Assembly: GCA_958352815.1 (NCBI GenBank)
Contig: CATWQA010000037.1
Span: forward strand, 1-22,328
Length of the DNA stretch: 22,328 bases
Reading direction: 5' to 3'
DNA from: an uncultured Eubacteriales bacterium
Lineage (GTDB): Bacteria > Bacillota > Clostridia > Monoglobales > Monoglobaceae
Shown: positions 7,738-14,948 of the stretch, in pieces
How the letters are laid out: each line of letters begins with the position of its first letter
Position numbering within the stretch: position 1 is the first letter of the stretch
Program-made: the position numbers and the translations under genes
The notes under the pieces: generated by a model
Seen by the model: only the letters and a program-made list of their open reading frames with translations
Databases searched by the model: none
Told to the model about the DNA's origin: nothing

Positions 7738-9219
7738 TTATCTCGAATACATTTTTGTTATTTTAAGCAGCTTTGACGCAAGCTCATCATTCAAAAGCTC
7801 CATTGACTTCAGCCGCCAGTTCCAGTTATTCCCCATGGTTGACGGGGTATTCATACGGGCTTCGCTGCCCAAATCCAGTATATCCTGCATTGTTATAATC
7901 GCCGTGTCCGAAACAGTACCCAGCATTGACTTAATAAAGCCCCAGTTGAGCCCCTCCTCCTCTGTCAGGCGGAGGTAATCAACAGCGAACCTGCGCACAT
8001 GCTCGGGCTGGGAATTAAACCAACCCTTTAAGGTGTCATTGTCATGAGTTCCTATATATACCACCGAATTTTTAGGGTAGTTATGAGGCAGATAGTCGCT
8101 GTCCTCCCCCGGAGTAAATCCAAACTGCATTACCTTCATACCCGGGAAGCCGCTGTATTTCAGCAAAGCCCTCACGTCGTCGGTTATGGTTCCCAAATCC
8201 TCCGCAATGAGCGCCGGGGTCTCTCCGAATATTTCTCTGATTTTGTTAAAGAAGTCGTTGCCCGGACCTTTCAGCCATTCTCCCACTGTTGCGTCCTCTC
8301 TGCCGTATTCTATGGCGTAAAACGCGTCAAAGGCGCGGAAGTGGTCTACCCTTACTATGTCGTACATTTTAAGGGCGGCAGTCAGCCTCTGAACCCACCA
8401 TTCATAATTTGTTGATTTAAGGTAATCCCAGTTATAAAGAGGATTTCCCCAAAGCTGACCCTTGGGCGCATAGCCGTCCGGCGGGCAACCCGCAACCTTT
8501 ATGGGAGTGCCGTCCGCTTCAAGCATGAGCACCTCGTTGTGAGACCATGCGTCTGCGCTGTCCTCCGCCACATAAATCGGTATATCGCCGATTATTTTAA
8601 TGCCCTGTTTGTTGGCGTACTCTTTAAGAGCGTTCCACTGCTTGTAGAACAGGAACTGGACGTATACCCAAAAATCAATCTCCTGATCCAGCTTGTTATA
8701 AACCTCAATTATCGCCTCAGGCTTGCGCATAACCAAATCATCGCCCCAGGTTCTGTACATTGACAGGTTGTTGGCAAACTTCAACGCCATAAACATAGCG
8801 TAATTTTCAATCCAGTATGAGTTTTCAACTCTGAACTTGTGGATTTCCTCTCTCTTCCTCTGCCTGTCGCGGCTGTAGGCAATTTGAAGAACCTTGAACC
8901 TATTCTTGAAAATCTTTTCGTAGTCCACCTTTTCCCTGTCGCTGCCCCAATCTAAGTCGGCGTACTCCTCAAATTTCAGAGCGCCGTCCTCACGGAGCTT
9001 GTCCAAATCGATAAAGTACGGATTGCCCGCAAAGGTGGAGAAAGACTGATAGGGCGAGTCCCCATAGCTGGTGGGACCTATGGGCAGAATCTGCCAGTAC
9101 TTCTGACCGCTCTTTTGCAGAAAGTCAACAAATCTGTAGGCCTCGCTGCCCATTGTTCCTATTCCGTAGTTTGTGGGAAATGAAGAAATGTGCATAAGTA
9201 TTCCGCTTCCCCGCTCCAT
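7738..9219 (-). CDS. malQ: 4-alpha-glucanotransferase (GH77, amylomaltase)
   Basis: This 493-aa cytosolic enzyme moves alpha-1,4-glucan segments between malto-oligosaccharides, releasing glucose, in maltodextrin and glycogen use. GH77 signatures run in order: ERGSGILMHISSFPTNYGIG at the N-end, WQILPIGPTSYGDSPYQSFS, IIGDIPIYVAEDSADAW, the nucleophile Asp in YDIVRVDHFRAFD, the acid/base Glu in ALIAEDLG, and the third Asp in IGTHDNDT. The length is typical of the short bacterial form. The start is the ATG at 9219, with GGAGGTG 5 nt upstream; the 25 codons in front of it contain the SD and part of the ilvE terminator and are not coding. A minus-strand TGGTATTAT (extended -10) inside that terminator loop might be its promoter. 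No other maltose genes are adjacent. Confidence 0.95.
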   Translation of the reverse strand: MERGSGILMHISSFPTNYGIGTMGSEAYRFVDFLQKSGQKYWQILPIGPTSYGDSPYQSFSTFAGNPYFIDLDKLREDGALKFEEYADLDWGSDREKVDYEKIFKNRFKVLQIAYSRDRQRKREEIHKFRVENSYWIENYAMFMALKFANNLSMYRTWGDDLVMRKPEAIIEVYNKLDQEIDFWVYVQFLFYKQWNALKEYANKQGIKIIGDIPIYVAEDSADAWSHNEVLMLEADGTPIKVAGCPPDGYAPKGQLWGNPLYNWDYLKSTNYEWWVQRLTAALKMYDIVRVDHFRAFDAFYAIEYGREDATVGEWLKGPGNDFFNKIREIFGETPALIAEDLGTITDDVRALLKYSGFPGMKVMQFGFTPGEDSDYLPHNYPKNSVVYIGTHDNDTLKGWFNSQPEHVRRFAVDYLRLTEEEGLNWGFIKSMLGTVSDTAIITMQDILDLGSEARMNTPSTMGNNWNWRLKSMELLNDELASKLLKITKMYSR

Positions 9220-9247
9220 AATTACACCTCCAAAGGATACAAAAATA

Positions 9248-9280
9248 CAGACACCGTGAACATAATACCACCGGTGTCTG
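9248..9280 (-). terminator. Terminator of the branched-chain aminotransferase gene
   Basis: CAGACACCG (9248-9256) pairs with CGGTGTCTG (9272-9280) across a 15-nt loop, followed on the minus strand by TATTTTTG. It separates ilvE from malQ, so the two are probably not one operon. Confidence 0.7.
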
Positions 9281-9300
9281 CACTTCTGAGTCAAAATATA

Positions 9301-10365
9301 TTAGTCAACCGTAACAACCCAGCCCATCTTGTCCTCTTCTCTGCCGGTCTGGATGTTTGTTATTGTGTCAAATATCTTCTGAGTAATCTCGCCGATTTCG
9401 TTGTTGTTAATATGCATTACCTTATCATCCCAGCGAAGCTCGCCTACAGGGGAGATAATAGCAGCCGTTCCCGTACCGAAGCACTCCTCAAGAGTACCGT
9501 TGTCATAAGCGTCGGCAACCTCCTGAATGGAAATTCTTCTCTCTGAAACAGGAACGCCCCAGGATTTGAGCAGCTCGATTGTGGACATTCTTGTAATACC
9601 GCTCAAAATACTTCCGTTAAGGGCAGGCGTAACAACCTCGCCGTTTATCTTAAAGAAGATGTTCATTGAACCAACCTCTTCTATGTACTTCTGCTCAACG
9701 CCGTCAAGCCAAAGAACCTGTGAATAGCCCTTTTCGTGAGCCACAACCTGGGCTCTGATACTGCCCGCATAGTTGCCGCCCGTCTTTGTAAAGCCTGTGC
9801 CGCCGCGAACCGCGCGAACATACGAATCCTCAACGTAAATCTTTACGGGAGCAAGACCCTCCGGATAGTAAAGACCGCTGGGCGAACAAATAATCATCAT
9901 CTTATATGAGTTGGACGGTCTAACCCCGAGATACGGATCCGTTGCGATAATAAACGGTCTGATATAAAGAGACGTTCCCTCCTGCTCGGGAATCCAGTCT
10001 CTGTCCAGCTCAACCAGCTGCTTGAGACCCTCAAGGCACAGCTCCTCATCAATCAGGGGAATTGCCAGTCTCTCGTTTGAAACATTAAGTCTTGCAAAGT
10101 TTCTGTCAGGTCTGAACAGGCGAACGTGACCGTCCGGGGTCTTGTAAGCCTTCAGTCCCTCAAAAACCTCCTGTGCATAGTGGAAAACCATGGCGGACGG
10201 ATCAAGCTCGATGGGTCCGTAAGGTACAATTCTCGGATCGTGCCAGCCCTTGCCTTCGTCATAATCCATAACAAACATATGATCTGAAAAATACTGTCCG
10301 AAAGGCAAGTCGGTCATATCAGGCTTTGCCTTTGGATTTTGTGTTTTGGTTATTGTGATTTCCAC
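9301..10365 (-). CDS. ilvE: Branched-chain amino acid aminotransferase
   Basis: This 354-aa class IV (D-amino-acid-fold) PLP enzyme interconverts Leu, Ile and Val with their 2-oxo acids, using glutamate and 2-oxoglutarate. It has FHYAQEVFEGLKAY (61-74), RPDRNFARLN, YIRPF, the Schiff-base K194 in GFTKTGGNYAGS, the EEVGSMNIFF block and ECFGTGTAAIISPV with its phosphate-binding GTGTA. The length fits the long (eukaryote-like, BCAT type II) bacterial form. The start codon is GTG at 10365 with AGGAAGGG about 9 nt upstream. The leader is short (about 50 nt) and contains no T-box or peptide attenuator that I can see, unlike many Clostridial ilv genes. The gene stands alone with its own promoter and terminator. 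Confidence 0.95.
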   Translation of the reverse strand: MEITITKTQNPKAKPDMTDLPFGQYFSDHMFVMDYDEGKGWHDPRIVPYGPIELDPSAMVFHYAQEVFEGLKAYKTPDGHVRLFRPDRNFARLNVSNERLAIPLIDEELCLEGLKQLVELDRDWIPEQEGTSLYIRPFIIATDPYLGVRPSNSYKMMIICSPSGLYYPEGLAPVKIYVEDSYVRAVRGGTGFTKTGGNYAGSIRAQVVAHEKGYSQVLWLDGVEQKYIEEVGSMNIFFKINGEVVTPALNGSILSGITRMSTIELLKSWGVPVSERRISIQEVADAYDNGTLEECFGTGTAAIISPVGELRWDDKVMHINNNEIGEITQKIFDTITNIQTGREEDKMGWVVTVD

Positions 10366-10421
10366 TTAAATCAACCCTTCCTTATATAGTATTGCGTTTG
10401 TTTGATATTCTCAACCCGATT

Positions 10422-10450
10422 ATTATATCACAAGTTTTTTCCTAATTCAA
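10422..10450 (-). promoter_or_regulatory. Promoter of ilvE
   Basis: On the minus strand TTGAAT (10450-10445), 17 bp and TATAAT (10427-10422). It predicts a start near 10415. Confidence 0.75.
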
Positions 10451-10618
10451 GGGGTAATACAAAAAAACGCCAAATTTTTAAAATGGCAATAAAACTAAAC
10501 AAAAATGAATTTGAATATATGTATTGGTTTATATGCGGGCGCGGCTGTGACCCTACTACATGTAAATGCTAAAATTTTACTAAAATTCACAGGTTTGGAT
10601 ATGTGTAAATTACTACGG

Positions 10619-10769
10619 TGTAGGGGGCGGCTTCCCAGACGCCCCGCTTGTCATATTACGTAGTAAATATCATGTTATGCGGATTTGGATTTTCTTTAAT
10701 TCAAAGTACCTGTTAATTTATATAATCACATTGGTACATCTCGGGGCGTCTGGGAAGCCGCCCCCTACA
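10619..10769. repeat. MITE-like element with 28-bp perfect inverted ends
   Basis: 10619-10646 (TGTAGGGGGCGGCTTCCCAG onward) is the exact reverse complement of 10742-10769. The arms enclose 95 bp of AT-rich DNA with no ORF. The arms are GC-rich in an otherwise AT-rich gap. This is the structure of a small non-autonomous element or of a dispersed Clostridial intergenic repeat. No clear target duplication flanks it. Confidence 0.75.
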
Positions 10770-10837
10770 ATCTGAACGGTTACATATAACTAAAATCCAT
10801 TCGCAAAATTATAGTCTGCGCCCCAAACCCCAACAAA

Positions 10838-10932
10838 ATTTTGATAAAGGCTTTGTTGACATTGCCGCCGCGGCTTGGCATGGCGGAATATGGGCTCGGC
10901 AATGGTTTCAAAGGCAAAGCCTTTATCAAAAT
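10838..10932. repeat. Second inverted-repeat pair with 29-bp repeat copy 2
   Basis: ATTTTGATAAAGGCTTTG (10838-10855) is the exact reverse complement of 10915-10932. The right arm belongs to the 29-bp repeat (10905-10933) also found at 7650-7678, and the left arm is preceded by the inverted GGGGTTTGGGGCGCA motif. CTTTATCAAAATA occurs once more at 10997-11009. Together with the element at 10619 this fills 10450-11010; I see no gene there. Confidence 0.75.
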
Positions 10933-11001
10933 AGATGAGTTTAGATATATAAAGTTTTAGTATTTACATAGTACCACTACTCTGTATTACTTAAAACTTT
11001 A

Positions 11002-11043
11002 TCAAAATACGCTTGGATATAAGAAGATTATTAACTTTTTCAT
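11002..11043 (-). pseudogene. Truncated start of a further cluster gene
   Basis: GAGGTG (11057-11052) stands 8 nt before an ATG at 11043 that encodes MKKLIIFLYPSVF and then stops in TATTTTGATAAAG, the sequence of the local repeat family. A strong SD, the same MKK-hydrophobic beginning as its neighbours and a 32-nt gap from the preceding gene suggest a former cluster member cut by the repeat island. It could instead be a real 13-residue peptide. Confidence 0.5.
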
Positions 11044-11075
11044 ATTATTTACACCTCACTTCCGATTTGAAAAAT

Positions 11076-11453
11076 TTATCTTTCCCAAATAACTTTCTCA
11101 TTTTTCCCATCAGTCACGCAGACAACATTAATATCCTTACCTGTTATATCATACGTAATATTTACATTTCCGTCCTCCCGCTTATGGATAAATTGAGGAT
11201 ACGGAACCCCCTTATTAACTTTGATTATCAATTTTTTATCTTTTTCCTTTATATCTACTCTCTTTATCACCGTTCCGCTATTATAGTTGTTTATCTCTTT
11301 AATTAAAAGTATATCAGCTTGTTCCGTTACTATTAAATCAATACTGTCAGGTGAAACTGCAAGACCCCACACAAAGATATTAACATATATAAGACCTACC
11401 GATATACACAGCAGTATTAGAAACACCAATATGTATACCTTAAATCTTTTCAT
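11076..11453 (-). CDS. Membrane-anchored protein of unknown function (last gene of row)
   Basis: This 125-aa protein begins MKRFKVYILVFLILLCIS, a single N-terminal membrane segment (about 4-28), followed by about 95 residues rich in beta-prone Val, Ile and Lys (for example IKEKDKKLIIKVNKGVPYP). I recognise no family. The domain most likely sits outside the membrane, since the basic residues precede the helix. The start is the ATG at 11453 with GGAGG just upstream; the in-frame TTG four codons earlier overlaps the SD and is rejected. The preceding 22-codon ORF ends inside this SD, so translation is probably coupled. Confidence 0.7.
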   Translation of the reverse strand: MKRFKVYILVFLILLCISVGLIYVNIFVWGLAVSPDSIDLIVTEQADILLIKEINNYNSGTVIKRVDIKEKDKKLIIKVNKGVPYPQFIHKREDGNVNITYDITGKDINVVCVTDGKNEKVIWER

Positions 11454-11455
11454 TT

Positions 11456-11524
11456 TTACCTCCAATATTTGTCATAAAATCTGCGCTGCCCATTACCGTA
11501 TAATATTATCATGACTAAATTCAT
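11456..11524 (-). CDS. 22-codon sORF coupled to the next gene
   Basis: The ATG at 11524 has AGGAGA 6 nt upstream. The peptide starts MNLVMIILYGNGQ and ends YDKYWR. Its TGG AGG TAA end is the GGAGG site of the gene at 11453, so stop and SD overlap. It could be a leader peptide that sets translation of the next gene, a small membrane peptide, or the stub of a lost gene. No similarity is recognised. Confidence 0.45.
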   Translation of the reverse strand: MNLVMIILYGNGQRRFYDKYWR

Positions 11525-11587
11525 ATATATTCTCCTAATTTCTCTTTAAAGTTTTCTTACTCCGCAGAAATAACTCTGCCACTGAAC

Positions 11588-12670
11588 TTACGGGTTCTGC
11601 AATACAATCGGATTTTCAAAGTCAACGCATGATTTATAAGTGGGTATAATTTGCCCGGAGTTGTCATCGCTGCTCAAAAGGACTTTCCCGTCATCGGTTA
11701 AAATCGCCGCCGTGCCGCCAATACTGCTTGATGAGATTTTAGATACATTAATGTCCTCAATCTGCCCAATCAGTTTATCATTTCTGTATTTACAAACACT
11801 GTTGTCGGAAGTAATACAAAAGAGTATACTCCCCCCGGAAAAATCAGAAATTTCATTTAGATATAAAACAGGCATATTTGAGCCCCCGTAATGCCCCCAG
11901 GCATATAATTCTCCGTTGTTTTTTAAGTAGTACATCTGCCTGCTGACGCCGCCGACTTTTCTCACGTTATTGTCCAGCACACTCAGTTCTGTCACCTCAT
12001 CAAAATTTCCCAAACCTAACTGACCGTTCCTATTGCCTCCCATAACATACAATATATCATTGTTATCAATTACATAGAGACTGTCCTTGTCCATATAGTT
12101 TTCGACACACCAAAACGATTTGACATTTTCCATAAGGTGCATAGGATCAGCTGCAGTATACTCTGCTCCTGTTACAAATGTATCGGTTCCCGCCAATACA
12201 AGGCTACCGTCTGTTTTATTAATAACAAGCGCTTCACTCAGCCGCTGAGCAGCCGCAACATTGTCCATGATATAAACAGGTTCTTTTTCAAACCCATTGT
12301 CTGAAACTCCGGCAATGAACGGAACATTATTCCAGCCGTACAGCTTGTTGTCCAAGGTGATGTAAAAACCGTCAGAAGCTGTCAAAACATTATCCGCTGC
12401 CTTAACCGCACTGCTTTTCCCTTTTGTGTACCCTAATCCCAGTGAATTTTTGTCTTTATATTGTCTGCCTGTAACCCATAAGACATTGTTTTCATCTACA
12501 AAGCTTCCGCATTGGGATATATTTACCTCAACCACTTTAGTCTCCTTAGGCATAACCTCCGAGGTGAAGTCCGGAAATTTACCATACAAAAAATACATTC
12601 CGACGTTGACTGACAAAGCTGTAACAATACATAAGGTCGCTAAAATAAGCAATAATTTTTTTACTCTCAT
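11588..12670 (-). CDS. Membrane-anchored RCC1-like beta-propeller protein
   Basis: The protein has 360 residues. An N-terminal anchor (VKKLLLILATLCIVTALSVN, about 3-30) is followed by seven spaced motifs of the RCC1 type: FVDENNVLWVTG (57), ITLDNKLYGWN (104), VINKTDGSLVLAG (149), VIDNNDILYVMGGNRNGQLGLGN (200), YLKNNGELYAWGH (248), ITSDNSVCKYR (286) and ILTDDGKVLLSS (323). Seven blades make a complete propeller, a binding platform rather than an enzyme; the partner is unknown. The fourth blade has the canonical GxxxxGQLGLG. The start ATG has AAAGGGG 7 nt upstream. A broken stalk-domain gene ends 20 bp before it. RCC1 repeats are common in surface proteins of gut Firmicutes, usually in larger proteins. 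Confidence 0.85.
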   Translation of the reverse strand: MRVKKLLLILATLCIVTALSVNVGMYFLYGKFPDFTSEVMPKETKVVEVNISQCGSFVDENNVLWVTGRQYKDKNSLGLGYTKGKSSAVKAADNVLTASDGFYITLDNKLYGWNNVPFIAGVSDNGFEKEPVYIMDNVAAAQRLSEALVINKTDGSLVLAGTDTFVTGAEYTAADPMHLMENVKSFWCVENYMDKDSLYVIDNNDILYVMGGNRNGQLGLGNFDEVTELSVLDNNVRKVGGVSRQMYYLKNNGELYAWGHYGGSNMPVLYLNEISDFSGGSILFCITSDNSVCKYRNDKLIGQIEDINVSKISSSSIGGTAAILTDDGKVLLSSDDNSGQIIPTYKSCVDFENPIVLQNP

Positions 12671-12690
12671 ATTCGCACCCCTTTCGGTTC

Positions 12691-12821
12691 TTACATTGTT
12701 ATATTCACCGTTTGCAATTCTTCATTCCACTGCACATCGCAGCCAAAGGCTTCCGACACGGCACGCAGGGGCACAAGACCCATAGCGCCGACAATAATAT
12801 AATTAAAATTTTATTTTTCAT
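12691..12821 (-). pseudogene. Relic of a copper-amine-oxidase-N (stalk) domain protein
   Basis: GGAGG (12831-12827) precedes an ATG at 12821 and a signal-peptide start, MKNKILIILLSALW. That frame ends at 12705 after 38 codons. From 12783 a second frame reads GLVPLRAVSEAFGCDVQWNE and on to its stop at 12691, the classic end of a copper amine oxidase N-terminal-like domain (PF07833 type). A secretion signal joined out of frame to a domain tail indicates an internal deletion that removed most of the gene and shifted the frame. Confidence 0.75.
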
Positions 12822-12848
12822 ACAGTCCTCCAATCCACCCAATATGCT

Positions 12849-13493
12849 TTATCTCAGACGATACCTTTTCAGCATTTCATCAACAATATTGTCGTTGGTC
12901 ATTTGTGTATATCTGTTCTTGTGATATGACATTACGCCCTCATAATTATCCTTTGTCATATCCTCAAAGGGGTATTCGTTTTTCTCAGTGCTCCAATATT
13001 CACTGCACGTCAATGGCTTGTTGTACCATAGATATGTTGCAAGCTCTATAGCGTCCGTATTTATATTCCCCAGCAAAGCCTCATGCCCGCTCTTAAACAT
13101 TTTAAACGTATATGCGGGAGTACAATACTTTTCATCATCTATTTTTATGTAAATATTCACCAGGTCTTTATAATTATCCGTAAAGCCTGTGTCGCTGTTT
13201 TTAATTGCTTTTGCATATTTATTTATCTTTATTTTCTGGAAAATGTTCAGCCGATTATGCGCAGAAAAGCTGTCCCCTCTCCCTGTGAAGTCTATGGGAA
13301 GTTCGTCAATTATTTCATTGCCGCAGTTCATATAATAATCCACTTTTCCGCTCTTATATATTTCAAAGCAAAATAAATCCTGCCCGTACATAGCTCCCGA
13401 TATTTCCACCGTGGGGTACAGGTATGAAATAATGATGGGCAATATCAATACTGTTAAAACAACTCCGATTAGTATTTTCATTTTCTTCGTCAT
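12849..13493 (-). CDS. Membrane-anchored protein, paralogue of the gene before it
   Basis: This 214-aa protein has an N-terminal membrane segment (MKILIGVVLTVLILPIIISYLY, about 5-26) and an external domain of about 185 residues. It shares with the product of 13509-14108 the pattern YP-x-x-EISG at the anchor exit, DYYMN / EYYIN, RLNIF..KINKY / RLNLL..EINKY, ATYLWYNKP..EYW / CTYLWYTKP..RYW, and a C-terminal D-x-x-Y-x-x-V block. The pair therefore arose by tandem duplication and has diverged strongly. The start is ATG 13493 with GGGAGG 8 nt upstream; the GTG three codons earlier lies in the SD. I know no family for it. Only 15 nt separate the two genes. Confidence 0.75.
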   Translation of the reverse strand: MTKKMKILIGVVLTVLILPIIISYLYPTVEISGAMYGQDLFCFEIYKSGKVDYYMNCGNEIIDELPIDFTGRGDSFSAHNRLNIFQKIKINKYAKAIKNSDTGFTDNYKDLVNIYIKIDDEKYCTPAYTFKMFKSGHEALLGNINTDAIELATYLWYNKPLTCSEYWSTEKNEYPFEDMTKDNYEGVMSYHKNRYTQMTNDNIVDEMLKRYRLR

Positions 13494-13508
13494 ATACTGC
13501 ACCTCCCG

Positions 13509-14108
13509 TTAATTAACCATTCGGTTGTGATAATTTCGGAAGAAATCCAGAACGTCCTTGTAATTATCCCTGTCCATATACCCATTGGGAAAGCTGTTGT
13601 ATGAATTATCCCAGTATCGATCACATTCTTCGGGCTTAGTATACCAAAGATACGTGCACAAATCTATCACGTCCGGAAGCTCATATTCCACATACTCGTC
13701 TTTGCTAAATCGTTTTTGATACTGCTCCGAATAATATTCTTCACCGTCAATTTTTAAGCACATTTCGGTAAATCCGTCTGTGCCCGAGCGTGACTTCCCC
13801 TTGTTTTCGCTCTTTTTAATTCGTCTCACATACTTGTTTATCTCTGCCCTTTCCAATAAGTTCAAACGTCTGCTTGCAGCATGGCTGCCGCGGTATTTAG
13901 GGCAGTCGTCGGGACCGAATTCCATAAAATGGTATACACTGTAATTTATATAATATTCAATTACTCCGTCAGAATTTATGCGAAAGCACATATTATCAGC
14001 AGTTGATATATAACCTGATATTTCTTTTACCGGATAGAAATACAGCAACATCCCCGATAATACTACCACACATAAGAATATTAAAATACATCCTTTTATC
14101 TTTTTCAT
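13509..14108 (-). CDS. Membrane-anchored protein, tandem paralogue
   Basis: This 199-aa protein has anchor KGCILIFLCVVVLSGMLLYFY (about 5-25) and an external domain rich in Tyr and charged residues. CTYLWYTKPEECDRYW (about 152-167) is the best-kept stretch shared with the following paralogue. No lipobox cysteine follows the helix. The ATG at 14108 sits very close to its SD (GGTGAGG). A 16-codon sORF ends within that SD, so coupling from it may drive initiation. Function unknown; the local duplication suggests selection for variants of one binding domain. Confidence 0.75.
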   Translation of the reverse strand: MKKIKGCILIFLCVVVLSGMLLYFYPVKEISGYISTADNMCFRINSDGVIEYYINYSVYHFMEFGPDDCPKYRGSHAASRRLNLLERAEINKYVRRIKKSENKGKSRSGTDGFTEMCLKIDGEEYYSEQYQKRFSKDEYVEYELPDVIDLCTYLWYTKPEECDRYWDNSYNSFPNGYMDRDNYKDVLDFFRNYHNRMVN

Positions 14109-14112
14109 TACC

Positions 14113-14163
14113 TCACCACCGAAACCTCTCTGTTTGCTTGAATAAGTCAGAAAAATTTTTCAT
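14113..14163 (-). CDS. 16-codon sORF coupled to the next gene
   Basis: The ATG at 14163 has GGAG 8 nt upstream and encodes MKNFSDLFKQTERFRW. The TGA lies inside the GGTGGTGAGG site of the gene at 14108. It has the same stop-in-SD arrangement as the sORF at 11524. The peptide is basic and aromatic with no membrane helix. It may be a leader or a gene remnant. Confidence 0.4.
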   Translation of the reverse strand: MKNFSDLFKQTERFRW

Positions 14164-14224
14164 GTCAAAAACTCCGTTAATAATAAAATTCTGCCTATTA
14201 CATGTAGTATATAAATATATAGTT

Positions 14225-14641
14225 TTAACGTTTTATCCAAAGTATGGTTTGAACGAATGCTCCAATCGTTCCCAAAGCAATCCATATCAAATTGTAAAAA
14301 TATATTAACATAATTGCCAAACCGCTGCCAGCAGACATTTCCCCTATATCCGGATAAACATACAAATACCATAGATGGACTAAATTTGTCATTGAGACAA
14401 ATATTTCTGTTGCTATAAAGCTCAGAATGCTGATTATCAAAGCAATAAAGAAAAACACCATCCTTTTTTGCCTTAAAAACACATATGTCATTATCGCAGG
14501 CGGAACACCTATTAAATAGCATATGTACAACGGGAAATCCACATATAGCGATATAATAGCTAAAACATTAATGAACAGTGAGCAAAACAGACCGTTGCCG
14601 ATACCCTTAAATATTGCAGTTCGAACATTGTATTGTTTCAT
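14225..14641 (-). CDS. Small four-helix membrane protein, unknown
   Basis: This 138-aa protein has four hydrophobic segments (about 15-34, 38-55, 60-83, 106-134), short loops and almost no soluble part, unlike its single-anchor neighbours. RQKRM after the second helix gives a cytoplasmic positive patch. AGG lies 3-4 nt before the ATG within GAGGTAGGAAA. An overlapping 120-codon frame on the same strand is Cys- and Asn-rich without logic and is rejected. It could be a partner channel or scaffold for the exported proteins of the row, but nothing in it shows this. Confidence 0.65.
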   Translation of the reverse strand: MKQYNVRTAIFKGIGNGLFCSLFINVLAIISLYVDFPLYICYLIGVPPAIMTYVFLRQKRMVFFFIALIISILSFIATEIFVSMTNLVHLWYLYVYPDIGEMSAGSGLAIMLIYFYNLIWIALGTIGAFVQTILWIKR

Positions 14642-14690
14642 TTTCCTACCTCACATTACGCCGACGGTCACATCTGTACCGTATCGACAC

Positions 14691-14948
14691 TCAATCACTT
14701 TTCGATTTATATGAATATGTTTCAATTCGAAATTTCAATATATTTTCATTATAAAGTAAACCTTTGTCACTCACATTAAACATTCCGGAAATCGAATTAA
14801 CTGCTATATCGTCTAAGTTTGCAATTTCATTTAAAGGTGTTAACGTCTTATCCGTAACAGTTAGCGAAGGCTCCGATAAAAATGAAAAGACGCAAACAAT
14901 TATTAAAACAGCAAATATGGCTATTGCAGCATATATTACTTTTTTCAA
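14691..14948 (-). CDS. Short exported or anchored protein, unknown
   Basis: This 85-aa protein uses a TTG start at 14948. KKVIYAAIAIFAVLIIVCVF forms the anchor, then about 60 residues (SLTVTDKTLTPLNEIANLDD onward). The TTG is preferred because AAAGGGGTG lies 8 nt before it, at the same place as the SD of the RCC1-like gene. The 18 codons upstream contain the duplicated segment at 14949-14985 and are not likely coding. Function unknown. Confidence 0.6.
   Translation of the reverse strand: MKKVIYAAIAIFAVLIIVCVFSFLSEPSLTVTDKTLTPLNEIANLDDIAVNSISGMFNVSDKGLLYNENILKFRIETYSYKSKSD

Noticed and set aside
7493..7978. 161-codon plus-strand frame over the hairpin chain
   Set aside because: It reads through the GC-rich repeats and into the antisense of malQ; no SD, low-complexity product.
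10366..10560. Possible T-box or leader-peptide attenuator for ilvE
   Set aside because: The promoter leaves only about 50 nt of leader, with no T-box core, no codon-rich leader and no terminator.
10506..10660. Plus-strand frame of about 50 codons starting ATGAATTTG
   Set aside because: It enters the 28-bp inverted repeat and has no SD; treated as chance.
14160..14522. Alternative 120-codon minus-strand frame overlapping the four-helix protein
   Set aside because: The overlapping frame at 14225-14641 has a better SD and a coherent membrane-protein pattern; this one does not.
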